In this document: one piece after another, positions 16,410 to 23,752 of the stretch
Layout of the letters: each line of letters opens with the position of its first letter
Position numbering within the stretch: position 1 is the stretch's first letter
From: an uncultured Pseudomonadota bacterium
GTDB lineage: Bacteria; Pseudomonadota; Gammaproteobacteria; Steroidobacterales; Steroidobacteraceae
Length of the DNA stretch: 39,124 bases
Direction: 5' to 3'
NCBI GenBank assembly: GCA_903858165.1
Contig: CAIOHZ010000081.1
Span: 1 to 39,124, forward strand
Notes under the pieces: generated by a model
The model's input: only the letters and a program-made list of their open reading frames with translations
Told to the model about the DNA's origin: nothing
Database searches by the model: none
Position numbers and translations under genes: made by a program

Positions 16410-17992
16410 GAAATCCTTGCAGGGGTACGGTGGTGGATAGCGCCAGCAGGGCGGCCATCCAAAGCCTGCAGGAGGCTAGTATCCTGCAGCAGGGTAGTGG
16501 CATAGCGCACGCCGAACCCGGTGATGTCGGTGGTGATATGGGCGAGCCCGCCGTGCCGCGTGGCGGCGGCTAGGTCCAGATGAATCCATGGCAGGCCAGC
16601 GCCGACGAAGCGCTGCAGGAAACGAGCGGCGTAGATGTGGTCGCCTTTGCCTTCCACCGGACACTGGATGATGTCGGCGACCTTGGACTCGAGTTCCTGG
16701 TCGAAATCCGCATCCATAGGGAAGGCCCAGACGCGTTCGCCACACTGACGACCGATGGCTTCCAGTTCGTTGCGCTGCCCGAGCCGATTGGTGAACAGGC
16801 CCGCATAGCGTTCCGTGAGTGCACCAACGCAGGCGCCGGTGAGCGTGGCGAAGTCGATGAGAGCGCGCGGCTTGGTGCGCGAGGCTAGCGCTAGCGCATC
16901 GGCGAGTAGCATGCGGCCTTCAGCATCCGTGTGGATGATCTGAATGGTGGTGCCGTTACTGGCGACCACGACGTCTTGTGGCTTGTAAGCCTGAGCGGCC
17001 AAGTGGTTTTCAGCCAGCGCCAACCAGGCGTCTACTGGCGCCGGGTGGCCCAATTCGGTCAAGGCTAAAAGCGTGCCGAGGGCAACGGCACTGCCGGCCA
17101 TGTCGGTGTGCATATCCAGCATGCTGCGATGGGGTTTCAGGTTCACGCCGCCGGTATCGAAGCAGACGCCTTTGCCGACCAATGCCACGGGTGCCAAGGA
17201 TTGCTTGGAGCCTTGGCGTGGCTTTCGGGTGGGGCGGTACTGCACGCGGATGAGACAGGCGTCCGCGGCTGCGTTGCCTTGCGCCACGGCGAGAAAGGCG
17301 CCAGCACCCGCACGGCGCAGGGCAGTCTCGTCGTCAACTGTCAACTTCCAACCCTGTTGGCGCGCGAGGGCCTGTACCCGTTTGCGGTAGAGCGCAGGCG
17401 TTAGGTGGTTGCCAGGCAAGGCGGTGAGCCAGCGGGCGAGAGCGCCACCCCGTTCGACGGCCTGCCACTTCTGCAGGGCGGCGAGCCCCAAACCCACGGG
17501 TACAGCCACTGGAGGTTGCGGTGACGCGTGAGCGGCTTTGGCTGTGATTGCTTGGCTGCGCAGGGTGGGTAATGCGTAACGGCTGGCCACCCACGCGGAC
17601 CACAGCGCTTCTCGCGCAGTGTCGTCGCTACCCCACAGCACCACTTCATCCACGGGCACGGCCTGCGCTGACTGCACCAGTTTCCCGGCTTGTGTCAGGG
17701 CCGCGAACGGGCTCGTTTCGATGCCTTGGACTTGGATGAAAAGGTTCGCCGCCTGCCGACCCGTAACGATGGCGGCGCTCAGGGGGCCCGGCGTGACGCC
17801 TTGAGCGCGGGTATGTGCTGCCCAGAGTGCTTGCGCATCAGGGCCCAGTTCGCCGACGGCCTGAGCGAGTTCCGCGGGGCTGCCTAAGAGCAGGAGTACG
17901 CGGCGCCGATGGCCGCGTAGAGCACTGCGAAGGGTAGTTGCGCGCCGGTAGGGCGCGTCCGGCAGGTCGGGCAGGAGAGAGAGGGAAGCCAT
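16406..17992 (-). CDS. M17 leucyl aminopeptidase family protein
   Basis: A 528-residue cytosolic M17 metallo-aminopeptidase. The C-terminal catalytic domain has the family motifs: GKGVCFDTGGVNLKP (lysine and metal-binding aspartate), DMHTDMAGSAVALG, and IIHTDAEGRMLLADAL, which corresponds to the NTDAEGRL signature with His for Asn. The N-terminal half (about 1-200) is poorly conserved, as usual for this family. It is more divergent than canonical PepA and is best treated as a second M17 paralogue; its substrates are unknown. It heads the operon with pyrC and rnt and is transcribed divergently from aceE across a 149-base gap. Confidence 0.92.
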   Translation of the reverse strand: MASLSLLPDLPDAPYRRATTLRSALRGHRRRVLLLLGSPAELAQAVGELGPDAQALWAAHTRAQGVTPGPLSAAIVTGRQAANLFIQVQGIETSPFAALTQAGKLVQSAQAVPVDEVVLWGSDDTAREALWSAWVASRYALPTLRSQAITAKAAHASPQPPVAVPVGLGLAALQKWQAVERGGALARWLTALPGNHLTPALYRKRVQALARQQGWKLTVDDETALRRAGAGAFLAVAQGNAAADACLIRVQYRPTRKPRQGSKQSLAPVALVGKGVCFDTGGVNLKPHRSMLDMHTDMAGSAVALGTLLALTELGHPAPVDAWLALAENHLAAQAYKPQDVVVASNGTTIQIIHTDAEGRMLLADALALASRTKPRALIDFATLTGACVGALTERYAGLFTNRLGQRNELEAIGRQCGERVWAFPMDADFDQELESKVADIIQCPVEGKGDHIYAARFLQRFVGAGLPWIHLDLAAATRHGGLAHITTDITGFGVRYATTLLQDTSLLQALDGRPAGAIHHRTPARIS

Positions 17993-18059
17993 ACTAGGCG
18001 CGAAGTTTGCCTGAAAGCCGGGCCGGGCGCTTGACGGTGCATCGGTACTGGCTTCGCGA

Positions 18060-18083
18060 TATAATGCAACGTGACCTACGTTG
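18060..18083 (+). promoter_or_regulatory. aceE promoter -10 and candidate operator
   Basis: TATAAT at 18060-18065 is a perfect -10 hexamer. TTGACG at 18031-18036 looks like a -35 but the 23-base gap is too long, so the true -35 is probably weak or activator-dependent. Overlapping the expected start (about 18072) is a perfect dyad: CAACGT (18067-18072), five bases, ACGTTG (18078-18083). Its position is typical of a repressor operator. It differs from the AATTGGT...ACCAATT site of E. coli PdhR, so the regulator is unknown. Confidence 0.45.
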
Positions 18084-18141
18084 TCAGCGAAGGTTTTTGC
18101 GCGTCTGCGGTGCGCCCGCGGCGCCTTTTCGAGGGCCCCCG

Positions 18142-20826
18142 ATGACCGAAAACAATCGTCTGCCAGACGTAGATCCGGCAGAGACTCAAGATTGGCTTGA
18201 GTCGATAGACAGTGTACTGAGGGTTTGCGGAAAAGAGCGCGCCCACTTTCTGATCGAGCGCCTGATTGACCACGCGCGGCGCAACGGTGCGTACCTCCCT
18301 TACACGCCGAACACGGCGTATGTGAACACCATTGGTGTGGAGCGCGAAAAAGCGTATCCCGGCGACCGTGCGCTCGAGCGTCGTCTGGAGGCTTACCTCC
18401 GCTGGAACGCCATGGCGATGGTGGTGGCGGCCAACCGGCAGAGCAGCGAATATGGCGGCCATATCTCCACCTATGCGTCTTCAGCCACGCTTTACGAAGT
18501 GGGCTTCAATCACTTTTGGCATGCACCGACGCCTGACAACGGCGGCGGCGACTTGATCTACGTGCAGGGCCATTCGAGCCCCGGCATCTATGCCCGCGCT
18601 TATTTGGAAGGCCGTCTGAGCGACGACCAGTTACGGCACTTCCGCCAGGAAGTCGGCGGCAAGGGTTTGTCGTCTTACCCGCACCCTTGGCTGATGCCGG
18701 AGTTCTGGCAATTCCCAACAGTATCGATGGGTCTTGGGCCTTTGATGGGCATCTATCAGGCGCGCTTCATGCGGTATCTGGAACACCGCGGGCTTGCGCC
18801 AGCTTCGGACCGCAAGGTGTGGTGCTTCCTTGGCGACGGCGAGATGGATGAGCCCGAGTCGATGGGCGCGCTCACCATGCCCGTGCGCGAGAAACTCGAC
18901 AACCTCGTGTTCGTCGTCAACTGCAACCTGCAGCGCCTCGATGGCCCGGTACGCGGTAACGGCAAGATCATTCAGGAACTCGAAGCCGCTTTCCTTGGCG
19001 CAGGCTGGAATGTCATCAAGGTGCTATGGGGTAGCCGTTGGGATCCACTGCTGGCGCGCGATACTAACGGCACGCTGCGCCAGCTCATGGAAGAGTGCGT
19101 CGACGGCGAGTACCAGAACTTCAAGCAGAAGGGCGGTGCGTACACGCGCGAGCATTTCTTCGGCAAGTATCCGGAACTGCTCGAGATGGTCGCCAACATG
19201 AGCGACGACGAGATCTGGCGTCTGCAGCGTGGCGGCCACGATTCGATGAAGGTGTGGAATGCCTATGCCGCGGCTATGTCGCACAAGGGTGGACCTACAG
19301 TTATCTTGGCACACACCGTCAAAGGTTTCGGCATGGGCAAGGCTGGCGAAGGCCAGAACACTGCCCACCAGCAAAAGAAACTCGACGAGGAGGCGCTGCG
19401 TGCCTTCCGTGATCGCTTCAATATCCCCGTGAGTGATGAGGATATTGGCAAGCTGCCGTTCCGGCGTCCGGCTGATGACAGCCCGGAGATGAAGTATCTG
19501 CTCGAGCGCCGCGGTGCGCTGGGTGGCTCTTTGCCCGCGCGCAAAGTAAGCCAGCAGCGTTTGCCGGTGCCGGCGCTTGCAGCATTTCAGGGCCTGTTGG
19601 ATTCCAGCGGTGACCGCGAAATCTCCACGACCATGGCCTTTGTGCGGCTGCTGGGTGTGTTGCTGAAGGACAAGGCTTTTGGTCCTCACGTGGTGCCCAT
19701 CGTTCCCGACGAAGCACGCACCTTCGGCATGGAAGGCTTGTTCCGGCAGATTGGTATCTATTCGTCGGCGGGGCAGCTGTATACGCCGCAGGATGCGGAC
19801 CAGATGCTTTACTACCGCGAAGATCGCAAGGGCCAGATTCTCGAAGAAGGCATCAACGAAGCCGGTGCTGTCTGTTCGTGGATTGCGGCGGGTAGCGCCT
19901 ATGCGAACCATGGTATCCCCATGGTGCCGTTCTATATCTATTACTCCATGTTCGGCTTCCAGCGGGTCGGCGATTTCATCTGGGCCGCGGCCGACCTGCA
20001 GGTGAAGGGCTTCCTGCTGGGTGCCACTGCTGGTCGTACTACACTGTCGGGCGAAGGTCTGCAGCATCAGGACGGCCACAGCTTGCTGCTGGCAAGCACG
20101 GTGCCGAACTGCGTCACCTACGACCCTTGCTACGCCTATGAGTTGGCGGTCATCGTTCAGGACGGCTTGCGCCGCATGTATGGCGAAGGCGAAAGCATCT
20201 TCTACTACCTCACCGTCATGAACGAGAACTACACGCACCCGGCTATGCCGGCAGGCGTGGAGGCCGGCATCCTGAAGGGTATGTATCAGCTACGGGTGGG
20301 CGCTGCTGCATCCACGAAGGCCAAGGACACGCCGCGCGTACGTCTGCTCGGTAGTGGCACCATCCTGCGTGAGGTGGAGGCTGCGGCTGCGATGCTCGAG
20401 GCGGAACACGGTATTGCGGCAGATGTTTACAGCGTCACCAGCTTCGGTGAAATGCGTCGCGAGGCCATCGACACAGAACGCTGGAATTTGCTGCACCCAG
20501 AAGCGGCTGCCCGTATACCGTATGTCGCCAGCGTGCTGGCGGCAGGCAGTGGTCCGGTGGTGGCTGCCACAGACTACATGCGCAGCATTCCCGATCAGGT
20601 TCGTCAGTGGGTGCCGGGGCGTTACGCAACGCTCGGCACCGACGGTTTTGGCCGCAGCGATTGCCGCGCGCAGTTACGCAGCCACTTTGAGGTGGACCGT
20701 CGCTATGTAGTGGTGGCTGCGCTGAAGGCGTTGGCCGACGACGGATTGGTCACGGCCGCCACGGTAGCTAAGGCCATCGCCGCTTACGGGATCGACCCCG
20801 AGAAGCCCAGCCCGGTGCTGAGCTGA
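18142..20826 (+). CDS. aceE: Pyruvate dehydrogenase E1 component (homodimeric)
   Basis: An 894-residue thiamine-diphosphate enzyme that decarboxylates pyruvate and acetylates the lipoyl group of AceF in the cytoplasm. The ThDP motif starts GDGEMDEPE (about 231-239) and ends at NCNLQRLDGP, the GDG-x(n)-N form. GEGQNTAHQQKKLD, YYREDRKGQILEEGINE and GLQHQDGHS correspond to active-site loops of E. coli AceE (887 residues). The frame is open 45 codons further upstream, but the ATG at 18142 has GAGGG six bases before it and starts where family members start. It opens the aceE-aceF-lpd operon, 10 bases before aceF. Confidence 0.97.
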   Translation: MTENNRLPDVDPAETQDWLESIDSVLRVCGKERAHFLIERLIDHARRNGAYLPYTPNTAYVNTIGVEREKAYPGDRALERRLEAYLRWNAMAMVVAANRQSSEYGGHISTYASSATLYEVGFNHFWHAPTPDNGGGDLIYVQGHSSPGIYARAYLEGRLSDDQLRHFRQEVGGKGLSSYPHPWLMPEFWQFPTVSMGLGPLMGIYQARFMRYLEHRGLAPASDRKVWCFLGDGEMDEPESMGALTMPVREKLDNLVFVVNCNLQRLDGPVRGNGKIIQELEAAFLGAGWNVIKVLWGSRWDPLLARDTNGTLRQLMEECVDGEYQNFKQKGGAYTREHFFGKYPELLEMVANMSDDEIWRLQRGGHDSMKVWNAYAAAMSHKGGPTVILAHTVKGFGMGKAGEGQNTAHQQKKLDEEALRAFRDRFNIPVSDEDIGKLPFRRPADDSPEMKYLLERRGALGGSLPARKVSQQRLPVPALAAFQGLLDSSGDREISTTMAFVRLLGVLLKDKAFGPHVVPIVPDEARTFGMEGLFRQIGIYSSAGQLYTPQDADQMLYYREDRKGQILEEGINEAGAVCSWIAAGSAYANHGIPMVPFYIYYSMFGFQRVGDFIWAAADLQVKGFLLGATAGRTTLSGEGLQHQDGHSLLLASTVPNCVTYDPCYAYELAVIVQDGLRRMYGEGESIFYYLTVMNENYTHPAMPAGVEAGILKGMYQLRVGAAASTKAKDTPRVRLLGSGTILREVEAAAAMLEAEHGIAADVYSVTSFGEMRREAIDTERWNLLHPEAAARIPYVASVLAAGSGPVVAATDYMRSIPDQVRQWVPGRYATLGTDGFGRSDCRAQLRSHFEVDRRYVVVAALKALADDGLVTAATVAKAIAAYGIDPEKPSPVLS

Positions 20827-20836
20827 GGAGCAGGTC

Positions 20837-22150
20837 ATGAGCAGTAACGTGGAAGTGCGCGTACCTGACATCGGTGGAGCGGCCGGTGTGAAGGTCATCG
20901 AGGTGCTCGTTGCCGTTGGCGACACTGTCGACAAAGAGCAATCGCTGGTAACGCTCGAAAGCGAGAAGGCGACGATGGATGTGCCGTCGTCGGCCGCGGG
21001 TCGTGTGGTTGCAGTACATGTCAGGCCGGGAGCCGAGGCCGCTGAGGGCACACTGGTGGTGACGCTGGCAGTGGCTGGCGAGTCCAATGTGCCCGCTGGC
21101 GCTGAAGCCAGTCGCGAGCCAGCTCGCTCCTACAGTGCCCCCGTTGTTCCTGCTGCCCCTGCTGCCCAAGTCGTTCCGGTTTTCTTAGCGAACTCGCTCG
21201 CAACCCCCACTCTGCCTGCCATCAATGAATCTACTTTTGCCAAAGCGCATGCCAGCCCATCCGTGCGTCGTTTTGCGCGCGAGCTCGGCGTTGACCTCGG
21301 GCAGGTGCGCGGCAGTGGGCAGAAGGGACGCGTTTCCCACGATGACGTGAAGGGTTGGGTGAAGCAGACCTTGGCTGCCGCCGCGACCCGCGGTGCAGCG
21401 GGGGGCTCGTTGCCGAAATTGCCGGAGGTCGACTTCGCGAAGTTCGGCCCGATACGCGTTGTACCGCTCACCCGCATTCAGAAAATCAGCGGACCGCGTC
21501 TGCATGCTAGTTGGGTGAACTTGCCCCACGTCACGCAATTCGACCAAGCAGACATTACCGGTATGGAGGCTACCCGGCAGGAGCTCAAGGAGGCATCCGC
21601 TGAGAAGGGCGTGAAGCTGACACCTTTGGCGTTCGTAGTGCGTGCCTGTGCCAGGGTCATTGCCAAGTTCCCGAAATTCGCTGCGTCGTTGGATGCGGCT
21701 GGCGAAAACTTGGTCTACAAGCAGTACCTGCATATCGGCTTTGCAGCAGATACGCCGAATGGCCTTGTCGTGCCGGTCATTCGTGATGCTGACCGCAAGG
21801 ACGTGTACGAAATTGCTCGTGAACTGGCGGAGCTGTCGGCGAAGGCTCGTGCTGGTCAATTGAAAGCGGCAGAGATGCAGGGTGGCTGTTTCACCATCAG
21901 CTCGTTAGGTGGCATTGGTGGCACGGCTTTTACGCCCATCATCAACGCGCCTGAAGTGGCCATTCTCGGTGTCTCGAAGAGCAGCCAGCAGCCTCATTGG
22001 GACGGCAAGCAATTCGTGCCGCGTTTGCTGCTGCCGCTGTCGCTGTCGTATGACCACCGTGTCATTGATGGCGCGGACGGTGCGCGGTTCACTGCGGCGC
22101 TGGCGCTGGAACTGGCTAACGTCGCGGGCCTGCTGGAGGCAGTACCGTGA
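20837..22150 (+). CDS. aceF: Dihydrolipoamide acetyltransferase (PDH E2)
   Basis: A 437-residue core subunit of the pyruvate dehydrogenase complex that carries the acetyl group to CoA. Domains: one lipoyl domain (about 5-75) with the lipoylated K44 in LESEKATMDVPS; an Ala/Pro/Val linker (about 85-125); a peripheral-subunit-binding domain (about 131-175) with SPSVRRFARELGVDL; and the catalytic domain, with SLSYDHRVIDGADG carrying the HxxxDG catalytic motif. E. coli AceF has three lipoyl domains; this one has only one. TGAGGAG precedes the ATG. The stop overlaps the lpd GTG (GTGA), giving translational coupling. Confidence 0.97.
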   Translation: MSSNVEVRVPDIGGAAGVKVIEVLVAVGDTVDKEQSLVTLESEKATMDVPSSAAGRVVAVHVRPGAEAAEGTLVVTLAVAGESNVPAGAEASREPARSYSAPVVPAAPAAQVVPVFLANSLATPTLPAINESTFAKAHASPSVRRFARELGVDLGQVRGSGQKGRVSHDDVKGWVKQTLAAAATRGAAGGSLPKLPEVDFAKFGPIRVVPLTRIQKISGPRLHASWVNLPHVTQFDQADITGMEATRQELKEASAEKGVKLTPLAFVVRACARVIAKFPKFAASLDAAGENLVYKQYLHIGFAADTPNGLVVPVIRDADRKDVYEIARELAELSAKARAGQLKAAEMQGGCFTISSLGGIGGTAFTPIINAPEVAILGVSKSSQQPHWDGKQFVPRLLLPLSLSYDHRVIDGADGARFTAALALELANVAGLLEAVP

Positions 22151-23622
22151 GCGCGCAGGATGTCCTGGTGCCGGAACTCGCGGGGTCTGCCGACATGGAT
22201 GAACCGGCCGCTGATCTGCACATTCCGTTGCTGGTTCTCGGCGCCGGGCCGGGCGGATACACCGCTGCTTTCCGTGCGGCAGACCTCGGCCTTGAAGTCG
22301 GGCTGGTCGAGCGTTGGCCCACCTTGGGCGGTGTTTGCCTGAATGTCGGCTGTATTCCCTCGAAGGCCTTGCTGCATGCGGCGAAGGTCATCGAAGAAGC
22401 GCATGACATGTCGGCGCTAGGTGTGCAGTTCGCGCCGCCCGTCATCGACAACGTCAAGTTGAGGGCCTGGAAGGACCGGGTGGTCGGCAAGCTAACCACG
22501 GGCCTCATCGGGCTCGCCAAGCAGCGCAAGGTCAAAGTACTGCGCGGCACGGGAACGTTTCTGTCCGCCCATCGTCTGGCGGTCACCGCCGAAGATGGCA
22601 GTCGCCAGGTCGTCGGGTTCGACCAGTGCATCGTTGCCGCTGGCAGCGAGCCGGTGAAGTTGCCTGCGTTCCCGCCGGACCCACGGATTCTGGACAGCAC
22701 CAGTGCGCTGGAGTTGGGGCGTATCGATGGTCGCTTGCTCGTGATTGGCGGCGGCATCATTGGTCTCGAAATGGCCTGCGTTTACGACGCTTTGGGTGCC
22801 AAGGTATCCGTGGTCGAACTTGGTTCGGGTCTTATGCCCGGCGCTGACCGGGACCTTGTGCGGCCGTTGGAGAAGCGTCTCAAGGCGCGCTACGAAGCCA
22901 TCCTGACCGGCACCAAAGTCGTCGCCATCGAGGCGCTGCCGGAAGGTTTGCGTGTGACGTTTGAAGGTAAGGGCGCGCCTGAGCCGCAGGTCTATGACCA
23001 GGTACTGGTCGCTGTGGGCCGTGTGCCGAACGGCAAGCGTCTGGAAGCCGCTGCGGCAGGGGTGGACGTGGATGCCCGTGGCTTCATCGCCGTGGACAAG
23101 CAAATGCGCACCAACGTGCCGCACATCTTCGCCATCGGCGATGTGGTGGGGCAGCCCATGTTGGCCCACAAGGCGACGCATGAAGGTAAGTTGGCGGCAG
23201 AAGTGGCTGCGGGCGAGAAGCGTGCCTTCGATGCGCGAGTTATTCCCTCTGTCGCCTACACGGACCCGGAAATCGCTTGGGTGGGTTTGACGGAAACCCT
23301 AGCAGCAGAGCAGGGTATATCAGTGGAGAAGGGCGTGTTCCCTTGGGCGGCTTCGGGCCGTGCCTTGGCGGTGAACCGTGACGAGGGCTTCACAAAGCTG
23401 TTGTTCGACCCTACTACGCGTCGCCTGTTGGGCGCCGGCTTGGTTGGGCCCAACGCCGGCGAACTCATCGGTGAGGTGGCGTTGGCCGTGGAGATGGGCG
23501 CAGACGCCGCTGACATCGGCAGCACCATCCACCCCCACCCGACGCTCAGCGAAACCATAGCCTTTGCCGCGGAGGCGTTTGAAGGAACCCTCACGGATCT
23601 GTACCTGCCGAAGAAGAAATAA
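22147..23622 (+). CDS. lpd: Dihydrolipoamide dehydrogenase (E3)
   Basis: A 491-residue FAD enzyme that reoxidises the lipoyl groups of E2 and makes NADH. Visible features are the FAD-binding GAGPGG (32-37), the redox disulfide in GGVCLNVGCIPSK (C64, C69), the NAD-binding GGGIIGLEMA (about 198-207), FAIGDVVGQPMLAH, and the C-terminal catalytic His-Glu pair in HPHPTLSE. The GTG start overlaps the aceF stop and has GGAGG seven bases before it; ATG at 22195 is an alternative. The first ~25 residues resemble an interdomain linker, whereas related PDH-linked E3 proteins in several proteobacteria carry a full N-terminal lipoyl domain there. Confidence 0.97.
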   Translation: MSAQDVLVPELAGSADMDEPAADLHIPLLVLGAGPGGYTAAFRAADLGLEVGLVERWPTLGGVCLNVGCIPSKALLHAAKVIEEAHDMSALGVQFAPPVIDNVKLRAWKDRVVGKLTTGLIGLAKQRKVKVLRGTGTFLSAHRLAVTAEDGSRQVVGFDQCIVAAGSEPVKLPAFPPDPRILDSTSALELGRIDGRLLVIGGGIIGLEMACVYDALGAKVSVVELGSGLMPGADRDLVRPLEKRLKARYEAILTGTKVVAIEALPEGLRVTFEGKGAPEPQVYDQVLVAVGRVPNGKRLEAAAAGVDVDARGFIAVDKQMRTNVPHIFAIGDVVGQPMLAHKATHEGKLAAEVAAGEKRAFDARVIPSVAYTDPEIAWVGLTETLAAEQGISVEKGVFPWAASGRALAVNRDEGFTKLLFDPTTRRLLGAGLVGPNAGELIGEVALAVEMGADAADIGSTIHPHPTLSETIAFAAEAFEGTLTDLYLPKKK

Positions 23623-23752
23623 TGTTTCCTGATTGCGCCACAGGCTAGTTTACGCGGCCTACCGAACCGACTTTTCCCTGTCTGCCCAATAACCTACAAA
23701 CTATTGCGCTGCAAAACCGTTACACTATGCGGCCTTATACTAGGCGTACGCC

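Noticed and set aside
18007-18141. 45-codon in-frame extension of aceE
   Set aside because: It would span the TATAAT promoter and dyad, and the ATG at 18142 has a well-placed GAGGG and matches the usual AceE start.
19024-20238. 404-codon minus-strand open frame inside aceE
   Set aside because: Shadow of the conserved aceE sequence caused by codon bias in GC-rich DNA; no domain and no ribosome-binding site.
23704-23741. Promoter for the DEAD-box helicase (TTGCGC with TACACT or TATACT)
   Set aside because: Spacings are 11 and 26 bases, and TATACT would place the transcription start almost at the ATG. A promoter probably exists in this gap, but it cannot be fixed from sequence.
23743-23752. 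Palindrome GGCGTACGCC directly before the helicase ATG
   Set aside because: Ten-base GC-rich palindromes are expected by chance in DNA of this composition; no other evidence of a site.
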